A stretch of DNA of 64,000 nt from Myoxocephalus aenaeus (Eukaryota > Chordata > Actinopteri > Perciformes > Cottidae): the NCBI GenBank assembly GCA_038501785.1, contig JBAMJR010000089.1, positions 984,001 through 1,048,000 of the forward strand, given 5' to 3'. The notes beneath the pieces are model-generated. The model saw only the letters and a list, made by a program, of their open reading frames with translations, made no database searches and had not been told where the DNA came from. The position numbers and the translations under genes are program-made. Positions 22,947 to 36,181 of this stretch are shown piece after piece. Within the stretch, counting starts at the first letter, position 1, and every line of letters begins with the position of its first letter.

Positions 22947-24551
22947 GCTGAGAGTTTTTGGTGGTTGTTAGACAGTTAAAGAAGCATAGATGCATGAATC
23001 ACAGATCTATCTGCAAATTACATCGAGTAACTTTAATTGTACACACAAACGCTGTTCTTTTGGTGTCCTCCTCGACATTCTGATGTTATGATTTTTCTGG
23101 TCTATCAGAATTGAACAAATATCTGCATAGTATGAAAGTCATTCAAAGGTGTTAAACAAGGAGCTGTATAGAATGTACAGTATCTAAAATGTCACCTCTG
23201 GGGAAGTATATTTTTCTTTATTGAACCAACCTGTTTCTTTGATTCAATCTCAGATCCCCATGTTCCCAATGTCCAAGTGATCCGGATGGCTCTGATCTGT
23301 GAAACCGCCCCAAACCCCCTGGTGCTGGACCTGCAAGGTGAGTTCCTGTTCCGGAGATTACTTACTTGTTAAATTAAATATTTGTCTTAAAATCCATTTT
23401 ATCAGCATTTTTGTGTTCAGGATTTTTTTGGGCAGGACTGAAATCATTGCTCACTGACACACTGGAGTCATCCTTAGCATAAGCCCTCCCATCGACATTT
23501 ATGCTTTTCTAGTCGCAGATGTCCAATAACGTTACTTTCTAAACAACAATCCGTGTTTAATTTGACAGGAGGAGTGCTAGTAACGGTCTCTTATCGCTAT
23601 GTAACAGTTGAAGCAGCGCTAATGGCCAACGTATGTCCGTTCCGTTCAGTTACTTTATGATACGTTCAGGTTCTGTTCGGTGAAAATAAGTATTGGGCGA
23701 AGGTAAATTACAATATATCATGACGTGTTCACATGTAATCTCGTAAAATGTAGTGTTGGTGAGAAAGTTGAATAAATACAGTTGTTGGAAGGAGATGTTT
23801 TCACAACAACATAAACAAGTATTAGAGAGGGAATTATGAGCTGTTTACACTAACTCTAAGCATCTTATTATTAAAACTACTAATGGCAAGATTTGATTTA
23901 ATCAATAAAAATACAATCTTTTTTCCCCCTATTTTAATTTTGTGTTTTTATGAATAAAAAAAGAACACTATAAATTACTATAACAAAGTAAAAGGATAAC
24001 ATTTAGATTTTCTTATGGTTTACACTGAATTTGGAACGGTTGAAATAATTTTTGGGATGGTGACGAAAAAAATAGTCTGGAGCCGTGTAGTCCAGCTGCT
24101 ATGATCAAACAACAAAGGGATCTGCATCTGTCCATATAGATCACCAATGATCTGTAATTAGTATCGGCTCCAAAAAGAGGTGAACCGACCCGAACCGTGA
24201 GTTTTATTATCGCTTGCACTAGTTACAACACGTACTTTGCACAGTTTGCTCGCTAGCAGTGGCGATCTGGTGCGTACAAATGATTTGCAAATGATTTGCG
24301 CTCAAATCCGGGATGGACCCGTATCCAATTTAGAATACTAGTTTGCATCTAAACATCGTCATTAGAGGTGTGAAAACTCCTTGATGCTGATGTGCATTGA
24401 TGCAGTGATGGAACACATTTAGGAGTTTGGTTTCATTTTTTCTCAGTGTTGTCTGAAGTGTTGTCATTTACTGTCACGCTTGTTTTTCTCCTCGCTCCTC
24501 ATTCTCTCCTCTCTTCTTCATTGGTGATTCACCAAGACCAGAGGCGGAACA

Positions 24552-24627
<76 letters not shown>

Positions 24628-26505
24628 CCACAAACACAACCACAAACACAAACACAAACTCTGTGCGTGGAGCAGAGAGACACAACTCTGCAGTTTGCTA
24701 ACTTGTTTCTCTCGCTCCAATATTAGCTGATCTGTTTCAACAATGTTGGGCTGAACAAACGTGCATGCAGGCTGAAATTCTCCCATGGGGTTCTGTCGGG
24801 AGATGCAGGGACTTAAACCAAGTAAGAGTAGAAGAGCTACAAGTGAGAAAAAGTCTGATAGCTGCTCGGCTAATTCGTGCAGTGTAGAATGCCATAGGCA
24901 CTCAGGAAGTGAAGAAATGTGAAAACCTTATTTTTGTCTATTACAGCACACATGTATTGCACTGCAGAAGGATTTATGTTTTGATTTTGTAATGTTTATG
25001 TCCTTAGGTGGGTTACACAAACTAATATTTAAAATGCAGCATTTTATAATATAGACTGTAGTCATATTTTTGAAAGCACTTTCTTAATAAAGTGATGTTG
25101 GTGATAAAACGTAATAATTGATGAAAACGTAGCCATGTGCAGGAATATAGAACATCGAGGATGTGATACATTAAGAAGCTCAAGAATAGTTACGCATTTA
25201 AATAGTTGACAGGTGAATTGTAATCATAATTTTAATTGTGAGGGTAGTTAATATTCACACCTGAAATAGTCACTGTAGTAGTTATGAAGAAAATATTGAT
25301 GCCTGTGCTTTGTTCCCTTTTTGTTGTGTAACAGGAGACCTGGAATCCTTTAAGAAGCAGGGGATTGTTTTGAAGGAGGGCGTTGAATACAAAATAAAGA
25401 TCAGCTTCAAGGTGAGATCTGTGAAATGGCAATAAGAAAGGGATTTTAAGGTCTGAAACAGACATTTAAGGTGTATCATACTAAATAGAAAAAAGCTCCG
25501 GAAATAACAGCCTCATGTCATTATATTCATTAGGTATATTCACGATATAGATTTAGTTTTTATCCAGCTATGCTCATAGGACTCGTGTCTGGAGTAGGGC
25601 GGTAGTAATAACAAAAGCGACACTCATGAGTTATCTTTTGATATCTCACTGAAAGAAACGGGTTAGATGCTAAAAGGAATACTCAGCATTCCTCCATCCT
25701 ATGAGATTTATAAAGTTTCAGGAGCACCCTGCCTCAAATCGTTAATTTCTTATCCCTGTGATTCCCCAAGCAGAACATACCTGTTGTTGTCTTTAACAAT
25801 GTGTGTCTCTCCGCAGGTGAACAAGGAGATTGTTTCAGGACTAAAGTATGTGCAGCAGACATTCAGGAAAGGAATTAAGAGTGAGTGAACAATTCCTGTT
25901 GACCGGTCCCACAAAAACACCAGCTCTTCCTCTTAAACGCTTAATATGTATAAAGCAATTAACTGTGTTTCCAGTAATATCTGGAATTAAGATAAAAGCC
26001 TAATTTGTACTGTATATTTTTCACCCACTGGTGAAATTCTTAAATTAACAGAAGTAACAAAACAAAAAGGTTGCCCCAGTGTCTTAAGGATTTAAGGTGC
26101 TGACCACAGACCTCAACGTACCGGGTTGAACTAACAACCTTTTCTTTTTTGTCATTCCTATCCACAAGAAAATACATATATTCATTTAAATTCTGACAGC
26201 CAAGGGTGCTGAACAAAAAATACAAATGAAGACAATTGAAATAAAGCGTGTGTGCGTGTATAAGGATATAATCTCACCATAATGTCCATTCTCATCTTTT
26301 AACAGTTGATAAATCAGACTACATGGTCGGGAGCTATGGGCCTCGTCTCGCTGAATATGACTTCCTGACGGCAATGGAGGAAGCTCCTAAAGGCTTGCTG
26401 GCTCGCGGCAACTACGAAATCAAATCCAAGTTTACTGACGACGACAAGCACGACCACCTGTCCTGGGAGTGGAACCTCAATATAAAGAAAGACTGGAATG
26501 ACTAA
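22699..26505 (+). CDS. arhgdia: Rho GDP-dissociation inhibitor 1 (RhoGDI alpha)
   Basis: Five coding exons, 22699-22885, 23254-23337, 25335-25411, 25817-25880 and 26306-26505, join in frame to 203 codons plus stop; human ARHGDIA has 204. The N-terminal arm carries the family signature VNYKPPAQKS and QELDKDDESLRKYKEALLG. The C-terminal immunoglobulin-like domain follows (GDLESFKKQGIVLKEGVEYK, then DYMVGSYGPR, EAPKGLLARGNYEIKSKFTD and DHLSWEWNLNIKKDW). The cytosolic protein extracts prenylated Rho/Rac/Cdc42 GTPases from membranes, burying the geranylgeranyl tail in the C-terminal domain, and blocks GDP release. A (GT)n tract begins nine bases past the exon 2 donor (22886). Introns hold further simple repeats and 23.6-24.2 kb sequence with GAACCGACCCGAACCG that may be Ac-like hAT debris. 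Confidence 0.96.
22895..22944 (+). repeat. (GT)n microsatellite beside a splice donor
   Basis: About 25 GT units start nine bases downstream of the arhgdia exon 2 donor. Confidence 0.97.
24554..24626. repeat. (CA)n microsatellite in arhgdia intron 3
   Basis: About 36 CA units are followed by ACCACAAACACA variants to about 24657. The Cys/Val minus-strand and Thr/His plus-strand frames over it are artefacts. Confidence 0.97.
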
Positions 26506-28193
26506 GAGGCCTTTTGTGTTCGGGGGCTAAAGAATACAAAATCCCCCGGTCCTGTGCGTTACTAAGCCGCCGCCCATCTTCACCCTGTGTCCACCATTTC
26601 TGCCTTCTTTGTTTTTACTTTGTTGTGCATTTCATGTCTTAGTTACTGCCGCGTTGTCTTAACACCCCGCCATCCTTCCCACCTCAGTCAGCATCCGTAG
26701 CAGCATCCATAGTCACCCCGCCACCACAGCCGCCCATCCAGCACCTTTGCCTGACATTGCTTGCACACAAGCCACTTCCTCCCTCCCTCTACCCTCCCAC
26801 TGAGCTGTTCCATGTAGCACCTTATTTCCTCACACCCAGCCCTGTTTTTATTTTATTTTTTATTCTGGATTTTTGCTGCTTGAAGAGATTAACCCCGCCT
26901 TCCACCTCTCCAGAATGGTGTCTTCCTCTCTCTCACTATGAAGTATGTGGAAAAGCAACTGTACAATCAGCTTTTGTTTGCCTTTTTTATATAATTGTAT
27001 CAATGGTTGTGTAATGTGACTGTATTCATATCACTGTATATCAGCTGTTGTATCCATAGCCGGCCCCACCACATCATCCACCCCTCCTCCCTACAGCTTT
27101 CCTTTGCTTGCTGTCTTTTGATATAATTACCAATACCTGCCTTGTAAAAACAATTCATTCAGAGCTGCTCTACAGGGCCTCTGCCGTCCCTCAATGTATT
27201 CACCCACTCCCCTTCATATGGGGGCTGGGGCCAAAATGAACAAGGAAGTAAAACGTATAAGGAAAAAAAAGAGAAAAAAAAAGCTGAACTATGTAATGAC
27301 TAATGTCTAAACCTGTTAATGTCTATTTAGCATGCCTTGTGAGTATAGGTGGTGCTTGCTATCAGGTAGTCTGTATATCAAGGGCTTACTCTCGCTACCA
27401 ACCAATAACCACCTGTAGCCCTGTTGTAGTGGAGAATATGTATACATATACTCAGATACAGGCTCTGCAAGATATACTGACCTTGTGATTCGAGGAGACT
27501 GAATGTTACAGAATTGGAGAAATGTTACAAAACCCAGTGAAGATCAGTATTGATGAATCGTGGCCCTCTTGTTCTTTTTTGCCATGAGGCCTTAGCACAA
27601 ACTATAATTATGTGGAGAAAAACAAACGTTTCTAATTGAGCATTTTTTAGTTCCCTTTTGCCTTAATGTACATCATTCCCCCAACAAACTCCCCCCACTC
27701 CCCTCGCTCATTCAGATTGCTTCATAACTTGTAGCCGCAGTCAGGGGAGCCCAGGTGTTGAGTTGTACCACAGAGAGCACAGGAGGAGGCTGAGCCAGGC
27801 ACCGTCTGCTGCTGGAGACCTCGGCGGTGTCTGGTCTCACCCACAGAGCGACACTGGTAGTGAAGGGAGAAAGCTAAGCACCCCTTTACCCAGTGACCCT
27901 CTCAGAAAGAAAGCAGGTGAACCACGGTTCAGGTAACACTACCAACGAAACATGCTCGATATGGAATGAGAGAGGAGGGTTTTTAAACGCAACTGACCAG
28001 AAACATTTCATTGACATCAACTCGTACTGTACCAGAACATATGGATGTAAAAACTATTTTGTTTTGTTTCTTCTGATAACTATGTATTCCCGCTCCATAC
28101 ATTCCTTCACATTGTACAGTTTCTATGAAAACGCTGGCATGCTGGTGGGGTTGTATATTCTATCATTTGTGATTGCTCTTCTTGGACAATAAA
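26506..28193 (+). terminator. arhgdia: arhgdia 3' UTR and poly(A) signal
   Basis: No exon or transposon interrupts the 1.7 kb after the stop codon. It has C- and T-rich blocks like a long vertebrate 3' UTR and ends with AATAAA at 28188-28193 followed by a T-rich downstream region. Mammalian ARHGDIA also has a long 3' UTR. The extent is inferred. Confidence 0.6.
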
Positions 28194-28539
28194 GATTTTG
28201 CTCAACTTGGCTACCAACACTGGTGTTTTGAAAATAAGTAGTACTTCTTTGACTTATCTCTTTACTACGGGACATTAAATTCAGTTTACTTATCTTGAGT
28301 ACATGTCAGTGCAAAATATTTGTTTCACCCTTTCTTAAATAAACACTGGAAAGAAAAAGGTCAGATTTAAAATAAATAGATTTTCTCATTATTGGCCGAC
28401 ATACTCTCAAAATGATATATCTGAAATAATCAGCAAATAAATTGTCCAGGCTAAACGATCTAACAATATTTCTTATCTCCAAGCAGTTATTTTCAGTTAT
28501 ACCACTGAATCACCGTAAAAAAGAAAAGAAACATACAAT

Positions 28540-30236
28540 CCACATTAATTGACTTGATTTTAACTAATGTTCCTCATAAATTCTCAGCTGTTGGTGTTTT
28601 CTGTAATGACCTAAGTGATCATTGTGTTGTTGCTGCAAGCAGGAACACTAAGGTCCCTAAATTAAAACCGCGTATCATTTATAAGAGGAATCTTAAACAT
28701 TTTAATGAACAAGGGTTTGATCATGATTTGTTTCATTTTAATTGGAGGAGGATAGAGCTAATCCCTGATGTGGAAACAGCCTGGTCTTTTTTTAATGATG
28801 GTTTTACACAAATCATAAATCCACACGCCCCTTTTAGGAAATATAGAGTACAGGGACGTGAAAATCCCTGGTTCTCCTCTGATCTAGCAGACAGTATTCA
28901 TGAGCGAAATCTAGCTTGGGCTAAGGCAAGAACAACAGGTTCTGCCACTGACTGGCTTGTGTTTAGGAATTTAAGAAACAAATGTTCCTCTTTTATCAAG
29001 AAAGCAAAATCTGAATATTATTTGTCTATTACTACTGAAAATTTAAATGATCCGAGGAGATTTTGGAAAACTATAAAATCCCTCTCTGTGAGTAAGAACT
29101 CACAAGTTTTACCTGTTTTTATTATAAAGGACTCTGTCGCTGTTCATGACAAAATGGAGATACTGAATTGTTTTAACACACACTTCATATCTTCTGTCTC
29201 TCTGTTTGACTCTTGTTGTCCAAGGTCTGTGAAACCTTGTACTGGTGTTCCAGTTTATACTGGTCAGCCTTTTAATTTTACCCCATTTCCTGTGCAGGAA
29301 GTTCATAAAGCCCTAAAAAGCCTAGATCATAGGAAACCTTCAGGGCCTGATTGTATAGACCCTTACTTTTTGAAATTGGCTGCTGATTTTGTTGCAGAGC
29401 CACTATATTTTTAATCTGACAATGAAAAATAACAAAATACCAATGAAATGGAAATCTGCCTTTGTTCTCCCACTGTTTAAAAGGTGGTGACCCAGCTATT
29501 TTAAATAACTATAGGCCAATATCTAACTTATCTGTACTTCAAATTCTTGAAACTCTTGTGAGCAAGCAACTTAAGGAGTTCTTGTACAGCAATGCCATTT
29601 TATCAACCTACCAGTCAGGCTTTAGGAAAAACATAGCACTATTACAGCTGCACTGAAAGTGGTAAATGACATTTGTGTTGCTCTTGACAAGAAGCAACAT
29701 TGTGCGTCACTGTTTATTTATCTGTCCAAAGCATTGGACCTGCTTTGGCCACCCGTAGGCTCTGTCATTGGTACACCCTTATTTATAAGGCAATCCTTGG
29801 TCTGCTCCCAAACTACCTGTGTGTTTTTATCATGCAGAGAAGCGTTGGACAATATTCTTTGCGTTCTCAGGACGTTTTTATGCTCACTGTCCCAAATGCC
29901 AGAACGGAAATGGGAAAGGGCTTTTGTGTACTCTGCCCCCTCATCTTGGAATATGTTGCAGAATGTTTTAAAGCTCAGAGAACTGATACCACTGACTGCT
30001 TTTAAATCTAGAATGAAAGAAATAGAGGCAGGTTCCCAAAAATGTAAATGTTTCTTAAATTGACTGTTACGTCAATGTTTCTTAGCTTTTAGTTTCTTTT
30101 AAAACACATAACTCTTGTTCTGTGTTTTCTGTCTGTAACTATGTGTTTTTCATGCTGCTGCCTGTCTTGGCCAGGTCTCTCTCGAAAAAGAGATTTTTAA
30201 TCCCAATGGGACTCTCTTGGTTAAATAAAAAAAAGA
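28540..30236 (+). mobile_element. Decayed Jockey-superfamily LINE with internal deletion
   Basis: The plus strand encodes the end of an endonuclease domain (LSDHCVVAASR), a linker (GRENPWFSSDLADSIHERN) and the start of a reverse transcriptase (HKALKSLDHRKPSGPD at about 29300-29350; NNYRPISNLSVL at 29500-29530; STYQSGFRKN; ASLFIYLSKALD). It then jumps near 29740 straight to the far C terminus (LATRRLCHWYTLIYKAILG and NARTEMGK). The tail TTGGTTAAATAAA at 30220 closes it. The catalytic YADD box and thumb are missing and there are several frameshifts, so it is dead. Clade (L2/CR1/Rex1-like) is from recalled motifs. Confidence 0.82.
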
Positions 30237-31442
30237 AATCTTTGAGAGAAAAGTCAGTCAATGTAGATTAATTTGTAAAAAGAAAAAAAACAGAGCCATA
30301 ATCAATTTATACCCATACTGTATTTTATACTTAACAGTGTATGTTTGCCAAAGCAAAATAGAAATATTACTTAAAAATGTATATTGGAAGGCACAGCATC
30401 AAAATACAATTTGACATGCAAGTTTTTTTTCTCTAAAATTGGAGTAAACATTCAAATGTTGACCCATCTGGCCTGCCCGTTGAATACTGACAGCCGTCCG
30501 TCACAGGGTGAATACTTAGCTTAGGTGTCGCTGCTTTAAGAGGCGTCCAGTCAAAATGGTGAAGCAAAATTACTAATGCCTTAAAGAACTAAGGATAGCG
30601 AGAGAAGGGAATGCATTCTCCTCAAGGTCTTGAAAGATCTGACGTTTGTAACAAACATTTTCTGTAAAAATCCCTCTGAACATGAGCTGCACCCGACTTC
30701 TATGATAAGCACCCAGAACCGTCCTTTGTACAACAGAGACCAAAACTACTCCTTTACATCACTGTCAGAACAAATGGCCCCTGTACATAAATATACATAT
30801 TAAATATACATTCAGAGGAGCAGGGAGAAATGAGCATGCAAATTTGGTCCACTAGTAGTCAGCCAAAACAGAAAGCATCCACCCAAGACTCATCCTGAGA
30901 AACAACACTGACCACTTGGAGTTTTCTCCAAAGGACATGCACAACTGGGGCTGGTTTTTGGCACATTTACGGTAAGTCTATTTTTAATTTTTAAATCTTT
31001 TTCTAGTAACCACCCTATACACCTGACTGCTGCTTTTTTTTCTTCCCCTCAACCCCTCAACCAAGATGGCTATCTAGCACTGTGGATGGCTTAAAGTCTC
31101 TTGATACAGATTTTATACAAAGTTTCGGAGGAGCAAAGCACATTAAAATAGTCCAGTTAAAAAAATACAACAATGAAGACTTAATATAAAAGTGGATATG
31201 AGCAGGAATGTCCCGTCAGTCCACCGGCGGTGCAGTTCAGCTTGTTATACAGTAGATCTGCCGAAACATAAAGGCCCAAACACAGGCTAATAACCCTGAA
31301 ATCTATACTGGTTCCAGTTACTGTGGAATGTGCTGTGCAGGTGTTCGATGCTGCCTTCTCCATTCCCGATGTGTGTCTTCGGAGTTTGGCAAAAGAAGAA
31401 ATCCAGTAATACTATTTATTTCCATGTAGTTTTTTTGAAGGT
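30237..31442 (-). other. ppp1r12c: Probable ppp1r12c 3' UTR and downstream sequence
   Basis: This stretch lies directly downstream of the ppp1r12c stop codon on the minus strand and holds no exon or clear transposon. One AATAAA on the minus strand at 31420-31415 is only 23 bases past the stop and may not be used. No better canonical signal was found, so the 3' end is undefined. Confidence 0.4.
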
Positions 31443-32621
31443 TCATCTTGAGAGTTTGCTGATGACTCGAATGAGGGCGGCGTTCTCATCCTTGAGTCTC
31501 TGGTTGTCTGATTTGAGGTCCCCCAGAACCTACAGAAACACAAAACATTTGCGTTTTTAGCTTTAAAACTGATAACAGTATAACAGCGTTCTGCTCTTTT
31601 ATCATGAAATTTAACATTTTATGTCATTCAAGAGAAGTCATTTTTATGTGAGCAGAATTATGTTTCACGTTAGCATCAGGTGAGCTGATCCACCTCCGCT
31701 TTATAACAAGAACAAAAGGTGCCCAACATAGATGGGCCACAATGTGTTGCAGTGAGGTAATGGGAACACCGATCCGTACCAGAGTCACCAAGAACTTTGG
31801 CACCCAGTTTGTCTCATAATTTGCTTAAGAGCAAAAAGGTTTATTTTCCACTTAATTTTACAACTCCTCAAAGATGGAGGACGGCGCTAATAGTGAGTGA
31901 CTGGGCACTGAGGACACGTCAGTGCTGAGCAAAGAAACGAATGCCCTGTAATGGACCAAATGTCCTGCTGCAGTTAGCTTACCACTACTTATATGATGCT
32001 GCCCAGCGTAACACATACAATAAATAGATTTTTCAAAACCCTTCTTTTTGGACATTTACTCAGAAGTTTTCAAATGAAAGGAGCATTGCTTGTGCAATTG
32101 TTGTAAACAATGGAATCATTTGGGAATAGAGCATCAAATTATTACACTTAATAATTCAGTACAGCAAGTAATCAGTGTTGATGTGGAGATCAGTACCTTC
32201 AGCTCATCCTCTAGTTCCACTGCTTTCCTCTGGAGGGCCAACTTCTCCTGTGAACAACGGTTTGAACGTCACAAACTGAGGTTTTTGCCATACAGAAATA
32301 TATGTTCTGTATGTATAATAGTATTAAAACAGACTTACAAATCTCTCCAGTTCCAGGAGAGCCGGTCTGTTTGTGCTGCACTCTTGACTCTGCCACAGAG
32401 AGAAACAATATTCATACAGGTGACTGGAGAATTACAAAACTCCCCTAAATTCTTAAATCGTATGCTCATGAAAGAATATAACCTGTAAAAGTTTATGATT
32501 GACAAATCCAAACATAAAATACTTTTTACAAGAGGGGATGATTTTTGCAACTGCTGTTAAATATAATAAGAAAATGAAACAAACATCTATTAAAAAGGGA
32601 TGATTTGTACTTTTGCACACA

Positions 32622-32669
<48 letters not shown>

Positions 32670-35600
32670 AACAAACAAACAAACCTGTTGGAGTCTCTCC
32701 AGCTCCACTTTGTTTTGGCTGAGCAGCAGCTCCTTTTCTTGCAGCTTGTCCTTAAGCGCCAGGTTCTCCTGCAGCACTTTTAAGTACAGCTGGAGGGAAA
32801 TACACAGAGATATTCAGACGACAACAACCTGAAGATAAAAGCTCACATGTGCAGATGGAAATAGCATGGGTGATGCTACAGTATGGCCTACTTTTCTGTT
32901 CATTTCTCTCTCCAGTTTGCTGGGTATCACTGCTGCTCTGGTTTGTCTAGATATCAGCTATAATTCACTTTCAGCCCTCAGGTGTGTTTTTCAGAAATAT
33001 GTGAGAAAAGAGTCAGACACATACCGTTCTGTAGTCAGATGATAAGTCCCCCAGTTGACTCTCACTGCAGACACACACAAGAGACTTTTAAAAACACCTG
33101 ATAGAAAACCATTCACACAAACTATACATTGATAAAACTAAGAATGTACCTTTATGTCTTGAAAACAAGACTACATATGACCAGGCTAAACCAGCAGGTT
33201 CACATACAAATTCAGGCAAACAAGTTTGAACAATCTTCCCCTGCGGCCGTCATATAGACTACACAACTTAAAACTTAAAAAAAGGAACATATGTCATAAC
33301 ATGACTCAAAAAGGGAAAGAAGAAAAATGTATACAGAGAGGACAAAACACTCACTTGGAAGTACTCTTACTGTTGGTATCATCCAAAAGATCATCCTCAT
33401 TTTCATTCTGAAAAACAAAAAGGCCCACATGTTAGCTGCACGACACTACAGGTAGAACAGCACTTTGCTAGCATGTCTAATCTGAAATAATACACACAAC
33501 AGGGAAGATAATAAAATAAATACATTATCTTCTCTTATTTAAAGTAAAATAAAGACTGGATTTAAAACAGAAAGCTTTTGAAAAATGTCAGTCCTGCAGC
33601 TTTAAATTCAGTTTATTCAGGCGTCAAGCGATATCAATCAAGAGCCAAGATATTATATTCTTGTCATCTAAAAAGGAGAAATGTGTGTGCAGGGACTTTA
33701 TCTGTGGTTATTAAACAACTTGTTAAACCACTCTGATCTCAGGGTTCTATGCTCTCATGGTTCTATGCTCTGACCTCAGGGTTCTATGCTCTGATCTTAC
33801 GTTCTCTGCTCTGATTTTACGTTCTCTAATCTCATGGTTCTATGCTCTGACCCCAGGGTTCTCTGATCACAGGGTTCTATGATTTCATTGTTTTATGCTC
33901 TGATCACAGGGTCCTATGCTCTAACTTCAAGGTTCTATTCTCTAACCTCAAGGTTCTATCCTCTGACTTCATCTGTGGTTATTAAACCACTTGTTTCAGC
34001 TCATTTCTCATCTCTTAACATCATTGTTGGTCAGTTAATTAATGTGTTAGGGTTCTGATCATTTTGGGTCTAAAAGATCATTTGCTCTAAAGATCTGTGC
34101 TTTGTCTCGTAGTGGCGCTTCAATGCACAGGCCTCACGGGGTTCAAGCCTGATGGCAATCGGATGCTCCGCACATTAAGGCACAACGGCAGTGTTTTTTT
34201 TTTTTTACTCTGACACAACCGGCCACGAGAGAAAATAATTATCGGTTTCTCGGACTGACAGTGAGTGAAGCAACTTCCGCTTGTAAAAGAAGGAAGTTCT
34301 CTCACTTTTCCTCTGTACGTGCATTTGTGTATGTGCACTTAAGTGTGCATCATGTAAGAGATACATTTACAGTTGGCCCTTTACAGCCAAAAGTGTAGCC
34401 AGCATGAACCTTTTGGTGAGTTAAACATTTATGCAGATGGTAATATTGGACAATATATTGGGAAGATCTCATCAATATGTTTTTGAGGATATTTATTTCC
34501 TCAAAAACATATTGCGTGAGCGTGCATGTGTGCTGTAAAAAAAATTGTCTAGTTTTAACATTAGTGGAATGTAACTAGCTAGCTAGCTAGCTAGATAGAT
34601 AGATATACACATACACACATCAATAATTATGATCCACTGATATAGGCCTACCTACTGATATAGGCCTACCATTAATATATTATTTGAAATTTTACTTTTA
34701 CAATGCGGCACAGAGAGCACTACGTTCACGGCTCCGGGAGACAGCGCCCCTCCAGGCGAGGGGTGCTGTAAAGCCGACATGGCCGGAGCCGCGAGCCACC
34801 TTCACTTTCCTTTTTCCGAGCTAAACTGGCTAAAGTGACTGTGCATCGCTGAGGAGGAACTGCGCCAGCCAGCCAACCCATTGAGGATTTAAAAAATATG
34901 GAGGTTCATTATGATACTTTGGCGGGGTAGATAGCATAGTAGAAAAGTGTTTCCCATTATTTACCAAGATGGTGGTGGGCTAATTAACGGGAAACACGGG
35001 TTGGTTTCTTTCTTACCTCTCCACCTGGCTGAACGATGCCAGTGGAGCGTCTCTCCCTCCTCCCTCTCCTCCTGTCCTTCACTCCTAGACGCTTCTCTCC
35101 CTCCGGCTCCCCCTCGTTCACCAGGTCTGTATCTGAAACACATGGAGGTTGACAAAAAATATTCCTAAAAGACATTTGGTTAAGTCAAGAACCAAACTAA
35201 CCACATCCCATGTCAGTGTAGAGATCCAAAGAAGAATGAACAACATGTAAGAAACACGGCTAGAGCACAAAAGGTGCTTCACAGATGCGTCACTGGAGCT
35301 CAGTTAGGGATTAATCTATTCAATCAGGTAGATTAGTTTCCAAATTTAACTTTCTGTAAAACCGGAAGTTGTATCATCTTTGACCTTTCTTTCTACTTCA
35401 GAGCTCTGCAAGTTGAGAGCGGCAAGCTTAATAGACATGAACAAACAACAAAATGCTCTGTTTGGCTTAGTGAGCAAATGTTTCACTGGGTTATCTTAAC
35501 CTGATGTATTTTACTGATCCAACATGTGCACATGGTGTCACCATGATATATCAGACAAGGAAATGCTCAGTTCACCATAAGAAGAAAATAAAGCATTGAC

Positions 35601-36103
35601 CGTGGGAAAGGGTGACCGAAACATAAAGAGGAAGATGTACACTACCCGCGACAATATGAATATATGGTCGCCACCCTGACAGATAAACCACAACTAACAC
35701 TCCACACCACAGCACAGCACAGCAGCAGCAGCAGCCCTTAAAACCAATGTGAGGAAACGTCAACCTTTCAAAACTATCCGGAAGTGCACTCCACCCATAA
35801 CATACAGCATGTTTATATTTGGCAGTCTAGTATTACAGTAAATAGAAGTGACACTAGCGTTTCATCCTCACTCACCCCTTTCAGCAGGTGTGACAGTAAC
35901 AATTGGGCTGACAGGCTGGATGTTGCGCGGCGGTGGATCTGCAGCTTTAGGCACAGTCTTCTCTGCTTCTTTCAGGTCTGTCAGAGTCACACCCTGCCAG
36001 CACAGAGCAGAACAACATCGCTCAGAGGCTTTAAATTACACTCCGAACTGAACAGTTTATGGGGAAAATACACGGTCCCAAGAATGAAAATAAATATATA
36101 CTG

Positions 36104-36135
<32 letters not shown>

Positions 36136-36139
36136 TGTA

Positions 36140-36181
<42 letters not shown>

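Noticed and set aside
22522..22971. A 149-codon frame that extends arhgdia exon 2 upstream and downstream
   Set aside because: The upstream part lies before a good TTTACAG acceptor and the downstream part is GT microsatellite; the conserved protein starts at 22699 and the exon ends at 22885.
24474..24786. Frames encoding Cys-Val and Thr-His runs
   Set aside because: They come from a (CA)n microsatellite in an arhgdia intron.
33699..33991. Possible CRISPR-like array
   Set aside because: Units are degenerate, there are no uniform repeats with unique spacers, and the array lies in an intron of a vertebrate gene.
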